A stretch of DNA of 18,479 bases, from positions 1 through 18,479 of the forward strand of contig JAFGSL010000186.1 in assembly GCA_016934645.1 (NCBI GenBank). Direction: 5' to 3'. Position numbers and translations under genes: made by a program. Shown piece after piece: positions 6,070-13,533 of this stretch. The DNA is from Anaerolineae bacterium. GTDB taxonomy: Bacteria; Chloroflexota; Anaerolineae; B4-G1; SLSP01. The stretch's first letter is position 1. Every line of letters begins with the position of its first letter. Below the pieces are notes generated by a model, which was given only the letters and a program-made list of their open reading frames with translations, was not told the DNA's origin and made no database searches.

Positions 6070-7322
6070 TCAGCATCGCCCTCGTTGGTTTGGGCGTCGT
6101 TTGGCAAAACATGTTTCCGTCCAGCCCATGGGGGTGGGTTGGGATGTTTGCCGGGTTGGTTTTGGGTATTGCTACCCAGCAGATACGGCCCGCACGGACA
6201 CCCCTGGATGGTCCGGCGCTGCTCCTGGTGCTGATGGGTGGAGTCTCGCTGTGGGCCACCGCGTTTCCAGAGGTCACTTGGGCGCAGGTTGCACGGTTGT
6301 GGAGCGGATTGATAGGGGCATACGCGGTGCTGTGGTGGGCAAATGGCCGCGCCAAACTAACCTGGTTGGCCTATGGTCTGGTCGCTGCCGGTGTAGCGAT
6401 AGCGTTGCTCTCTTTTGTCACAGTGCGTTGGTCGCAGACCAAGTTGTTTTTAATCCCCGACTCGTTCTACGCGCTTTTTCCGCTGCTGGTTTCGGATGCC
6501 GTCCATCCCAACATTATGGCATCGGTGATGATCCTGTTGCTGCCTTTGCCGTTGGCACTGTTTGCATCATCCCTGACCGAGGCTAAGCAATCCGTACGCT
6601 ATCGCCCGTTGTTACGCGTGGGGCTCGTTGTTGCCGTGCTCTTGATGGGGGGCGTACTACTGCTCACCAAATCGCGGGGCGGCTATCTCGCCGCTGCTGT
6701 CGGGGTGTTGGCCCTTCTCTGGCTCTCCGGGCGCTGGAAGCTTGCCCTGGTGATGTTGTTGGTCTGCGTGGTCGTCGGAGTGTGGGCGGTTGGTTACGGT
6801 AGCGACGCGGGAACCGCGTCCGATCTGGTCGAGCAAAGCGCCGACCCTGCAACGCTGGCTTTCCGGCTGAACGTGTGGCGTGTGGCGCTGTGGATGATGG
6901 ACGATTTTCCCTTCACCGGCACAGGGATGGGAACGTTCAATGACGTGGGTGCGCTGTTGTATCCGTTCTATGAGACGCAAAACCCAGGAACACATAATGT
7001 CTATTTGCAAGCTGGCGTCGACCTGGGGCTTCCAGGGTTGATCGCTTATCTGGCGCTCCTGGGATTGGTGCTATGGATGGCGTGGCAAGCGGTGCGGCGT
7101 TTCAAAGAAACGGGACAGCTTGTGCTGCGCGGCATTGCCATAGGCGCTCTTTCTGGTATGATCGCTCTGTTGGTGCATGGACTGGTCGATAACACGATGT
7201 GGAATACACGTGCGGCCTTTCTGCCCTGGTTGGTGATGGGAATGTTAGTGGCGTTGCATCGCTGCGCGCAAGAAACGTCAGATAACCCTTGCGAAGGTTC
7301 AAAATCGGTCCCGGCAAAATGA
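6066..7322 (+). CDS. O-antigen ligase / Wzy-type polymerase-like membrane protein
   Basis: About 418 residues, mostly hydrophobic, with roughly ten or more membrane segments. The central TKSRGGYLAAAVG and the later TGMGTFND...NPGTHNVYLQAGVDLGLPG are the two hallmark regions of the Wzy_C/WaaL family (PF04932): a periplasmic loop with conserved Arg and His-Asn, then LG.PG at the next membrane helix. It should ligate or polymerise lipid-linked sugar units on the outer face of the membrane. I place the start at TTG 6066, which overlaps the preceding stop (TTGA) and has a purine-rich GGGAAGGGGG just upstream. The frame is open much further upstream, but that part shadows the transferase gene. The last codons (NPCEGSKSVPAK) run through one arm of the repeat at 7288-7373, so the C-terminus may have been altered by insertion. 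Confidence 0.88.
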   Translation: MISIALVGLGVVWQNMFPSSPWGWVGMFAGLVLGIATQQIRPARTPLDGPALLLVLMGGVSLWATAFPEVTWAQVARLWSGLIGAYAVLWWANGRAKLTWLAYGLVAAGVAIALLSFVTVRWSQTKLFLIPDSFYALFPLLVSDAVHPNIMASVMILLLPLPLALFASSLTEAKQSVRYRPLLRVGLVVAVLLMGGVLLLTKSRGGYLAAAVGVLALLWLSGRWKLALVMLLVCVVVGVWAVGYGSDAGTASDLVEQSADPATLAFRLNVWRVALWMMDDFPFTGTGMGTFNDVGALLYPFYETQNPGTHNVYLQAGVDLGLPGLIAYLALLGLVLWMAWQAVRRFKETGQLVLRGIAIGALSGMIALLVHGLVDNTMWNTRAAFLPWLVMGMLVALHRCAQETSDNPCEGSKSVPAK

Positions 7323-7373
7323 CTGTGGACAGCACTATAATCATCTGGCACACATTTCATAGCCTTCGCAAGG
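7288..7373. repeat. Paired inverted repeat element, copy 1 (CCTTGCGAAGG / CCTTCGCAAGG)
   Basis: An 11-base arm at 7288-7298 and its exact reverse complement at 7363-7373 enclose 64 bases. The same arms enclose 41 bases at 10887-10949. Both left arms are preceded by ATAAC and followed by TTC. In this copy the left arm is inside the end of a coding region. Confidence 0.8.
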
Positions 7374-7390
7374 ATGCCTAACGATAGCTA

Positions 7391-7480
7391 AGGGTTCGTA
7401 AAAATATAACTTCCCGTTTTTTGGCTCTACGCCCCGGGGACGGGGCGCTCTGCGCGGGAACTTATTCTTTTACAGACTCT
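7391..7480. mobile_element. Palindromic MITE-like element, about 90 bp
   Basis: The outer 26 bases (7391-7416 and the reverse complement of 7455-7480) match at 20 of 26 positions, including GTAAAA and TTCCCG blocks. An inner stem CGCCCCG (7430-7436) / CGGGGCG (7441-7447) has a 4-base loop. TA dinucleotides lie at or next to both ends, which would suit a TA-targeting element. No open reading frame is present. It could also act as a terminator after the ligase gene, but no T-run follows the inner stem. Confidence 0.55.
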
Positions 7481-7506
7481 AAAAACTTCAGGAGGACGGC
7501 TGATCA

Positions 7507-9174
7507 ATGGAAGAAGAAATCGATCTGCGGATTTACATTGATATTTTGCTCAAGTGGTGGTGGCTCATTGCTTTGGGGGCGATTGTTATAGGGGCTGGCG
7601 CATTTGTGTTCACCTCACTCCAGCCGCGAGTTTACGAGGCTACTGCCGGCGTGGTCTCGCTCCGCAGCCGCGTGGAGATTTCTCTGGGTTCGGGCTTTGA
7701 GTCGGTGAGTGAGGATGATTTTTCGTTGGACCCGCAAGGTTCTAGTGTTGTACTTGACCGTAATGAGCGCCGTCTCAACACACTCATTGGTATGGTGTAC
7801 AGTGGCTCGATTGCACAGCAAGTTGCCGATGAGTTGCAGGATATTCTGAACGAAGAAGATACCGACCCCGCACGCTTGCTGGAATACGTCGAGGGTAGGC
7901 TCCTAAGTCTCAATGGTAATGGCGCGAGCGATACGATCCAGATCGTGGTTACACATGAAGATCCGAAGATTGCGGCGGAGATCGCCAACGCCTGGGCTCA
8001 GGCTTTCGAAGTCCACGTCAACGCTATCTACGGTGAGGCATCGTACAGCCCGTTCGCGGATATCGGCGAGCAGGTGGTCACAGCAAAATCTGAGTACGAT
8101 CAGGCTCAAACTGCCTATGTTGCGTTTCTGAACACCGAAGATCGTGTTGCGGAATTGCAGCGGCAGGTCGCCGAAGATGAGGCTGTGATCGAGAAACTGC
8201 GCTTAGGGCGTCAAGATAGCGTCGCGGCGGTAACCGATGCCCAGGTAGAGGTACAGAAACGCTTGTTGGATACATCGGTCGTCGCAGAGGTGGATTCTAA
8301 TTTGACGGTGTTTGAAAAGCAGCGTGATGAACTTGTGCGCGACTTCGACCGGGATTACGGGCGGATGATCCGTATGAAAGACCTTCTTTTGGATGCCAAC
8401 CTGATGCGGGAGCAGTTGCTCGCGGGTGAAGGACTTGGCAATGACGCCCTGGTATGGCTTTCCTTTAAAGCCAAAATCTTTAACACGACGGACGGTTTGC
8501 CTTTTGATAATCTGGATATTACGACAGCCTCTTTGGAAAATTTGCTCTCCGCCACTGATCCAGTGACGCAGGTAGCCGACCTCGACGCGCTCATCGTGGC
8601 GATGGAGGGTGAGGTGAGTCGTTTGGAAACCTCACTGCAAACGCAGGTCGAAGCCCTGGTGGCCCGGGAGAGCTACCAGTTCCTGGAGACACTCACTGTG
8701 GCGGCTCTCGACATGGAGACAGCACCCTCGGGGGAGGCGCTGGCGCAATTTGAGAACTGGCAAGGATTGCTTCCTTATGCCGACGTGTTGAAAGCACCTT
8801 TGGATCAAGAAATTGTCACCCTGGAAAACCATGTGCGCGAGTTGCGCTCTGAGATCGTCGATTTACAAGGACGCAAGGATGAGTTGCAGAAAAATCGTAC
8901 TCTGGCCTGGGACGCTTATACCAATCTGCTCTCGAAAGAGCAGGAAATTCGCATTGCTACCACTTCCGCCGGTTCGGACGTGCGCTTTGCCTCTCCAGCG
9001 GTGCCGCCGCGTGAGCCGGTAAGCTCCGGGAAGTTGATGAACACCGCAATTGGTTTAGGCGTTGGCTTGATGGGCGGTGTGCTCGGTGCGTTCCTGTTCA
9101 GTTACATCGGTCTGAAAAGCCGCCCGCGCGATCTCTGGGCACAGTTGACCAGGAAAAAGCCGGCGAGCGCTTAG
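7507..9174 (+). CDS. Wzz-like chain-length determinant / polysaccharide co-polymerase
   Basis: A 555-residue protein. The N-terminus (EEIDLRIYIDILLKWWWLIALGAIVIGAGAFVF) is a Wzz domain start with its first membrane helix at about residues 16-38, followed by QPRVYEATAGVV as in the family. A second membrane helix near residues 511-535 is preceded by a Pro-rich PAVPPREPVSSGK segment, also typical. The large region between has long heptad-patterned helices, for example around 185-260 and 430-480, which would form the extracytoplasmic barrel or coiled coil. The C-terminal tail is short and has no tyrosine kinase domain. It would control polymer length and export together with the Wzy-like protein upstream. 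The ATG at 7507 has AGGAGG 11 bases upstream. It is larger than classical Wzz proteins of about 330 residues. Confidence 0.85.
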   Translation: MEEEIDLRIYIDILLKWWWLIALGAIVIGAGAFVFTSLQPRVYEATAGVVSLRSRVEISLGSGFESVSEDDFSLDPQGSSVVLDRNERRLNTLIGMVYSGSIAQQVADELQDILNEEDTDPARLLEYVEGRLLSLNGNGASDTIQIVVTHEDPKIAAEIANAWAQAFEVHVNAIYGEASYSPFADIGEQVVTAKSEYDQAQTAYVAFLNTEDRVAELQRQVAEDEAVIEKLRLGRQDSVAAVTDAQVEVQKRLLDTSVVAEVDSNLTVFEKQRDELVRDFDRDYGRMIRMKDLLLDANLMREQLLAGEGLGNDALVWLSFKAKIFNTTDGLPFDNLDITTASLENLLSATDPVTQVADLDALIVAMEGEVSRLETSLQTQVEALVARESYQFLETLTVAALDMETAPSGEALAQFENWQGLLPYADVLKAPLDQEIVTLENHVRELRSEIVDLQGRKDELQKNRTLAWDAYTNLLSKEQEIRIATTSAGSDVRFASPAVPPREPVSSGKLMNTAIGLGVGLMGGVLGAFLFSYIGLKSRPRDLWAQLTRKKPASA

Positions 9175-9183
9175 CACCAAATG

Positions 9184-9264
9184 ACTGATCCAGTCATATT
9201 TTGCTAAACGCTTATACGCCTGTTAGATACCGGAATGGCTTTAGTTTTTTGTGACCGGATCAGT
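9184..9264. repeat. Symmetric inverted repeat element, 81 bp
   Basis: ACTGATCCAGTCA at 9184-9196 pairs with TGACCGGATCAGT at 9252-9264, 12 of 13 positions. A second stem, CTAAA 9204-9208 with TTTAG 9240-9244, is offset by 7 bases on each side. The left arm is also a small hairpin by itself (TGACTG/CAGTCA). There is no coding potential. Confidence 0.6.
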
Positions 9265-9277
9265 AGAAAAATATCAA

Positions 9278-9340
9278 CCGCGAATCACGCTAATCTTCGT
9301 TGATTTATAAGAGGTTCGCGTGAGTTCGCGGTTTTGTTTT
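9278..9340 (+). terminator. Hairpin followed by T-rich tract between the Wzz-like and FN3-like genes
   Basis: CCGCGAATCACGC (9278-9290) pairs, with one bulge, with GCGTGAGTTCGCGG (9318-9331), and TTTTGTTTT follows. This fits an intrinsic terminator or attenuator on the + strand. Sequences of this look (CCGCGAATcACGC...GCGTgaTTCGCGG) also occur as dispersed repeats in many bacterial genomes, so it may be a repeat that doubles as a terminator. The ribosome-binding site of the next gene starts right after the T tract. Confidence 0.5.
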
Positions 9341-9353
9341 GGAGGATGGGTGT

Positions 9354-9827
9354 ATGACGCAGGATGATCATATCGCGTTCCCTTGGGGACGCGTGCTGCT
9401 GGCGGCGGTGCTGCTAGTGAGCGGCGTGTTTCTGCTGCTGGAGGATATCCCGCCGGTGGCGCTTTCCTGGGAGACGGCGAGTGAGGTGGGGGCAGCGGGC
9501 TTCAACGTATACCGGGCAGATGTACCGATGGCGGATGTGCCGGTACAGGATATTTCTGGCAGCGATTTCGTGCAGGTGAATGTTGCGCTGATCCCCGCCG
9601 AAGGCGACGAGATGGTGGGGGCGGCCTATCGCTTCGAGGACGACGCTGTAGTACCGGGCCGGCGCTATGCCTACCGTATCGAGGAAGTGGAATGGGATGG
9701 GAACGCCACACTCTACCCCGAGACCGTGACCGTGCGTGCCGGGCTGCCACGCGCGTGGACCAAAGTCGAAGGTGGTCTCTTGTTGTTACTCGGTGCATTC
9801 TTGTTTTGGCGAAGCTTCAAACGATGA
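9354..9827 (+). CDS. Membrane-anchored fibronectin type III-like protein
   Basis: A 157-residue protein. A hydrophobic helix (about residues 13-30, VLLAAVLLVSGVFLLL) precedes a single beta-sandwich domain. The pattern LSWETASEVGAAGFNVYRA, then a bounded AYRFEDDAVVPGRRYAYRIEEV, is that of bacterial fibronectin III-like modules. A second short hydrophobic segment (GGLLLLLGAFLFW) and a basic end RSFKR close the protein. The domain most likely faces outward. The ATG at 9354 has GGAGG 8 bases upstream; a TTG at 9339 would place the SD inside the gene. Its stop overlaps the kinase start as ATGA, so the three genes 9354-10886 form a coupled unit. Function unknown; it may be the surface partner or substrate of the kinase/PqqD pair, which is inference. 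Confidence 0.7.
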   Translation: MTQDDHIAFPWGRVLLAAVLLVSGVFLLLEDIPPVALSWETASEVGAAGFNVYRADVPMADVPVQDISGSDFVQVNVALIPAEGDEMVGAAYRFEDDAVVPGRRYAYRIEEVEWDGNATLYPETVTVRAGLPRAWTKVEGGLLLLLGAFLFWRSFKR

Positions 9828-10627
9828 ACGCACCCCCTTTCGACCTGGGTATTGCCGGGACGGCGCTCCGCACACGCGGCCCAGAGGTGTGGCTGGCGCC
9901 GCTGCGGGCGGCTTGGGCTGTGTGGCAACCCGTTCTAGAGACTACGTTCTGGGATGTGCAGCTCACGGCTGACGCGAGCCTGCCAGAGCCACAAGGCCCG
10001 CTCTTCGAAGCTATACCACGTCCTCAGGATGGTATGTGTATGCTTGCTGCCCCGGGATTCGAAGGGGAAGTGTTTGCCGCCACAGGAACAGCCCACTTGC
10101 GGGCGCATCCGGAGGCTAGCCCTGGTGATGTCGGCTACTTTTTGCGTGTGGTGCTGGCGATGCAGGCATTTGTCCGCGGAGGGATGCTCTTCCACACCGC
10201 TGGGATCGTGCACCGCGGGCGGGGGTACGCTTTCTTCGGCGTCTCCGGTAGCGGCAAGACCACGGCGGCGCACTTCTCCGCACCTGATCCGGTCTTGAAC
10301 GACGATCTCGTGCTTCTATGGCCTTCGCCGACAGGCTGGCAGATGTATGCCACGCCGTTTGGCAAACGCCGTGGCGAGGTACGCGTCACGCCACTGTGTG
10401 CACTGTTGCGTTTGCTGAAGGATCAGAACGTGTTCCTTGCGCCTCTGTCATCGGGTCGGGCGTTGGGCGAACTCGTCGCCAACACACCCGTACTTTCCGT
10501 CGATCCAATATGGTTGCCGGAAGTGCTGGCTCGCTGGGAAGTGGTGTTGAGCACAGTTCCCGTCTACGCGCTGCACTTCCGGCGCGATGCTACGTTTTGG
10601 GAGGTAATCGATGCTGAATTGGGATGA
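9824..10627 (+). CDS. HprK-like P-loop kinase
   Basis: A 267-residue protein whose C-terminal half resembles the HPr kinase/phosphorylase fold. A Walker A motif GVSGSGKT lies at residues 139-146 after HTAGIVHRGRGYAFF, and LNDDLVLL (158-165) holds the acidic pair expected for the catalytic or Walker B site. The N-terminal about 110 residues are not recognised. Classical HprK acts on Ser46 of the PTS protein HPr, but stand-alone relatives such as this one occur in exopolysaccharide and peptide-modification loci with unknown substrates. It starts at ATG 9824 in an ATGA overlap with the FN3-like gene and overlaps the PqqD-like gene by 17 bases, so the products should be made together. The frame extends upstream to 9692, but that is a shadow of the preceding gene. 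Confidence 0.75.
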   Translation: MNAPPFDLGIAGTALRTRGPEVWLAPLRAAWAVWQPVLETTFWDVQLTADASLPEPQGPLFEAIPRPQDGMCMLAAPGFEGEVFAATGTAHLRAHPEASPGDVGYFLRVVLAMQAFVRGGMLFHTAGIVHRGRGYAFFGVSGSGKTTAAHFSAPDPVLNDDLVLLWPSPTGWQMYATPFGKRRGEVRVTPLCALLRLLKDQNVFLAPLSSGRALGELVANTPVLSVDPIWLPEVLARWEVVLSTVPVYALHFRRDATFWEVIDAELG

Positions 10628-10886
10628 TGTTCTTGCGGCTGCCCCGACGCTCGTGACCCGTGAAAGCGATGGGGAGCTGGTGGTGGTGTTGCCTGAAAAG
10701 GGGAAATTTGTGGTGTTGAACGCCACCGGCGCGCGCGTGTTGCACCTCTCTAATGGAACGCGAACTTTGCGGGAGATCGCGGATACACTTGCGGCGGAAT
10801 TCGATGCTGATCAGACGCAGGTCGAAGGCGACGTGTTACGTTTTGCCAAGGCATTGGTTGACCGTGGCGCACTGCACGTGCGATAA
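10611..10886 (+). CDS. PqqD-like peptide-binding (RRE-type) protein
   Basis: A 91-residue protein with the PqqD family pattern: an N-terminal beta part (VTRESDGELVVVLPEKGKFVVLNATGARVLHL) and a helical end (TLREIADTLAAEF...VLRFAKALVDRGAL). PqqD and the related RiPP recognition elements bind leader peptides and hand them to modifying enzymes. No radical-SAM enzyme or precursor peptide is visible in this window, so the partner may be the kinase or the FN3-like protein. The ATG at 10611 has GGAGGT about 6 bases upstream within the kinase gene. The stop TAA at 10884 abuts the repeat element at 10887. Assignment to the family is firm; the role here is not. Confidence 0.8.
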   Translation: MLNWDDVLAAAPTLVTRESDGELVVVLPEKGKFVVLNATGARVLHLSNGTRTLREIADTLAAEFDADQTQVEGDVLRFAKALVDRGALHVR

Positions 10887-10949
10887 CCTTGCGAAGGTTC
10901 TCGAATAAAACAACCGTGTGATGCAGGCGCATTTGCAACCTTCGCAAGG
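10887..10949. repeat. Paired inverted repeat element, copy 2 (CCTTGCGAAGG / CCTTCGCAAGG)
   Basis: CCTTGCGAAGG at 10887-10897 and its exact reverse complement at 10939-10949 enclose 41 bases. It is the second copy of the element at 7288-7373, with a different interior. It begins directly after the PqqD-like stop codon and covers the apparent start region of the Sua5-type gene. Confidence 0.8.
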
Positions 10950-12012
10950 CTCGAGAACGTTGGTGCTGCCGGTTGACCCCGCTACACCCGACCTGGTGGC
11001 GATCCGCCAGGCAGCAGCGGTGTTGCGGAGCGGTGGGCTGGTCGCATTCCCCACGGAGACGGTCTACGGCTTGGGAGCTAACGCTCTGGATGCTGAAGCT
11101 GTACAGGGCATCTTCGCTGCGAAGGGCCGGCCGGCTTATGACCCCTTGATCGTCCACTTGGCGGGAACGGAATCGCTGCTGGATGTGGTCGCAGAGATTC
11201 CCCCGCTGGTCGAGACGCTGGCCACGCGTTTCTGGCCTGGTCCGCTGACGTTGGTACTGCCGCGCGGCTCCCGTATCCCCTTGGCGGTTACTGCGGGTGG
11301 TCCGACCGTAGCGGTGCGTGTCCCGGCACATCCCGTGGCATTAGCATTGATCCGCGCCGCCAGCTTTCCAATCGCTGCGCCGAGCGCCAACCGTTTTGGC
11401 CATCTCAGTCCCACGCAGGCTGCCCATGTGCTGGATGATCTGGGCGGCCGTATCGATGTTCTTCTTGATGGCGGACCGACGCCAGTGGGGGTGGAATCCA
11501 CCGTGCTGTCATTGGTCACGCCCGTGCCGACGATCCTGCGGCCTGGTGGCGTTAGCCGCGAGGCACTGGTGATGGTGTTGGGTCAGGTGGATGTGGCGGG
11601 ACGCATTTTTATAGCGGAGGATGTTGCGCCTTCACCGGGAACGTTGACGCAGCATTATGCGCCGCGCGCAAAGCTCACGCTCTACCAGGGATCGCGTGAG
11701 GCGGTTTTGCAAACAATGCACGCGGCGGTGGCGCAGTTGACGGCAGCGGGACAGCGCGTGGGTTTGCTGTTGGCGGAAGGGGATGCCGTTACGTTTGCTG
11801 GTCTACCCGTGACCATCCAATCCATTGAGACCGATGGTGAATTGGAGGGCGCGGCCCGGCAGCTTTTCACTGCCCTGAGAATGTTGGACCGCGCTGGAGT
11901 GTCGACGATCCTGGCCCGCGACTTTGGTGCGCGCGGTCTGGGTCTGGCGATCCGCGATCGCTTGACGCGCGCCGCTGCTGGAAATGTCGTCCGTGTTGAA
12001 AATACGCCATAA
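10921..12012 (+). CDS. ywlC: L-threonylcarbamoyladenylate synthase, Sua5/YwlC type
   Basis: A 363-residue enzyme that makes threonylcarbamoyl-AMP from threonine, bicarbonate and ATP for the t6A37 modification of ANN-decoding tRNAs. The YrdC-type domain shows GGLVAFPTETVYGLGANAL, KGRPAYDPLIVHL and the nucleotide-binding PSANRFGHLSPT. The linker PGTLTQHYAPRAKL and a C-terminal domain of about 120 residues mark the long Sua5 form rather than the short TsaC form. Start is uncertain: ATG 10921 (or GTG 10918) lies inside the repeat element and gives QPSQGSR at the N-terminus, read from its right arm. TTG 10960 or GTG 10963, just before LPVDP, would avoid this. No clear ribosome-binding site settles it. 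It is a housekeeping gene unrelated to the polysaccharide locus. Confidence 0.93.
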   Translation: MQAHLQPSQGSRTLVLPVDPATPDLVAIRQAAAVLRSGGLVAFPTETVYGLGANALDAEAVQGIFAAKGRPAYDPLIVHLAGTESLLDVVAEIPPLVETLATRFWPGPLTLVLPRGSRIPLAVTAGGPTVAVRVPAHPVALALIRAASFPIAAPSANRFGHLSPTQAAHVLDDLGGRIDVLLDGGPTPVGVESTVLSLVTPVPTILRPGGVSREALVMVLGQVDVAGRIFIAEDVAPSPGTLTQHYAPRAKLTLYQGSREAVLQTMHAAVAQLTAAGQRVGLLLAEGDAVTFAGLPVTIQSIETDGELEGAARQLFTALRMLDRAGVSTILARDFGARGLGLAIRDRLTRAAAGNVVRVENTP

Positions 12013-12044
12013 AAAAACTGGCGGGTTTTCTGAAAACCCGCCAG
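12011..12044 (-). terminator. Intrinsic terminator of the sigma factor gene
   Basis: CTGGCGGGTTTT (12018-12029) and AAAACCCGCCAG (12033-12044) form a perfect 12-bp stem with a 3-base loop. On the minus strand it is followed by seven Ts (12017-12011), 17 bases past the sigma factor stop. The + strand has no T-run after the stem, so it mainly serves the minus strand, though the hairpin directly follows the convergent Sua5-type gene. Confidence 0.9.
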
Positions 12045-12060
12045 GTGTAGCTACCTAATT

Positions 12061-13326
12061 CTAAGCCCGCAAGAAATCCCGCAAGCGCCGCGCGTGAGCT
12101 GGATGCCGCAGACGGCTCAACGCCTGTGCTTCGATCTGGCGCACGCGTTCACGCGTGACCCCAAGCTTTTTACCTACTTCTTCCAAGGTATAAGTTTGCC
12201 CATCAAGCAGGCCGTAGCGCATCTGCAAGATTTTCACCTCGCGTGGGGGTAGATCAACCAGGATTTCCAGCAGTAAATCGCGCAACATGGCCGAACTTAC
12301 CTCGTCGGGAGGAGCGGGGCTTTCAGTATCCTCAACAAAGTCGCCCAGCGTGCTCTCTTCTTCGTCGTCGGTGGGCATTTCCAACGAGAGAGGGCGGCGC
12401 GCGACGTCAAGCATTTGTTCGACCTTGCGCACCGGGATTTCCATTTCTGCTGCCAGTTCTTCCGGGGTGGGGCTACGTCCTAATTGCTGCGTGAGTTGGT
12501 GTGAAATGCGCAGCATTTTGTTGATTTGATCTCCCATATGGACAGGCACGCGGATCGTGCGGCTCTGGTCAGCGATGGCGCGCGTGACGGCCTGGCGGAT
12601 CCACCAGGTGGCATACGTCGAAAACTTGTGACCGCGTTTGTAGTCGAACTTGTTGGAGGCGCGAATCAGACCGATGTTGCCTTCCTGAATCAGATCGAGG
12701 AAGGGCACGCCGCGTCCGATATATTTTTTCGCCACACTGATAACCAGGCGGGAGTTGGCGCGGATCAGATGTTCACGGGCAGCAATACCGTCATCGATGT
12801 GACGTTCCAGCTCCCAGCGTTTTTCCTCGCTTTGATATCTACCGTTGTTTAGCCTGAGTTGGGCCTTTTTGCCGCTCTCCATGCGCATTGCCAGGGAAAC
12901 TTCTTCCTCGGCGGTGAGTAGTGCGACCTTCCCGATTTCCTTCAGGTACAGGCCGATCGTATCGTCTACTTCGATGGCACGGTAAATATCTTCTGCCGCT
13001 TTTTCTTCTTCCTCTTCATCCTCCTCTATCTCGATGAATCTCTCGGAGGATTTTTCGTCGACACCGCCAACCGTGATGCCCGATTCCAACAGGGCACCGA
13101 TAATTTCATCCAGGCGTTCGACATCCTCTTCCGCCTCAGGGAAGACGCGTAAAATATCCTCATAGGTAATATGGCCGCGTTCATATCCTAGAGCCAGCAG
13201 GTATTCTTCGCCAGAGGTTTCTTCGGTCAAAGATCCGATTTCCTCTTCGTTTTCTTCTTCATCGTCATTATCTTCCGCCAACTCTTCTTCTAAGAGTGCG
13301 TCGTCTAGATTATTTTCGATACCCAA
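12061..13326 (-). CDS. rpoD: RNA polymerase principal sigma factor (sigma-70 group 1, RpoD/SigA)
   Basis: A 421-residue sigma factor. Residues 1-40 are strongly acidic, 41-83 ([20 protein letters not shown]) look like region 1.1, and a second acidic run (98-108) follows. Region 1.2 begins at [17 protein letters not shown] (122-138). Region 2 spans about 186-260 with [20 protein letters not shown] and [12 protein letters not shown], the -10 recognition and melting part. Region 3 runs about 266-335. Region 4 (about 358-421) contains [19 protein letters not shown], the -35 recognition helix-turn-helix. The spacer between regions 1.2 and 2.1 is short, as in SigA of many non-proteobacteria. The start is TTG 13326 with GAGGA about 10 bases upstream. 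A promoter is proposed at 13437-13464 and a strong terminator follows the gene. Confidence 0.93.
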   Translation of the reverse strand: MGIENNLDDALLEEELAEDNDDEEENEEEIGSLTEETSGEEYLLALGYERGHITYEDILRVFPEAEEDVERLDEIIGALLESGITVGGVDEKSSERFIEIEEDEEEEEKAAEDIYRAIEVDDTIGLYLKEIGKVALLTAEEEVSLAMRMESGKKAQLRLNNGRYQSEEKRWELERHIDDGIAAREHLIRANSRLVISVAKKYIGRGVPFLDLIQEGNIGLIRASNKFDYKRGHKFSTYATWWIRQAVTRAIADQSRTIRVPVHMGDQINKMLRISHQLTQQLGRSPTPEELAAEMEIPVRKVEQMLDVARRPLSLEMPTDDEEESTLGDFVEDTESPAPPDEVSSAMLRDLLLEILVDLPPREVKILQMRYGLLDGQTYTLEEVGKKLGVTRERVRQIEAQALSRLRHPAHARRLRDFLRA

Positions 13327-13436
13327 TCTCTAAATTCCTCACCAGTTTTTGTTAGATTGTGACTATTCTGCTATTCTCGTGAAGGTGTGTGAACATATAG
13401 GTAGATCACCTAAACCCCCAGTTACTTTATATTATC

Positions 13437-13464
13437 AGCATATTCGAATCTGGCGGCTTGTCAA
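13437..13464 (-). promoter_or_regulatory. Probable promoter of the sigma factor gene
   Basis: On the minus strand TTGACA (13464-13459) is followed, after 16 bases, by TATGCT (13442-13437). RNA would start about 105 bases before the TTG start codon. The -35 is perfect; the -10 is moderate. Confidence 0.5.
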
Positions 13465-13533
13465 ATTCTTTATAGATATGCTACAAAACTGTGCTCTCTA
13501 CACGAGCGTCATTTTGCCAGCCAAGAAATTGCC

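Noticed and set aside
7430..7447. The GC-rich stem as an intrinsic terminator of the ligase-like gene
   Set aside because: No T-run follows the stem on the + strand, and the stem is the centre of a longer palindrome that is better explained as a repeat element.
9692..9823. A longer HprK-like protein starting at 9692
   Set aside because: The extra codons shadow the FN3-like gene. The ATG at 9824 in an ATGA overlap is the usual coupling arrangement.
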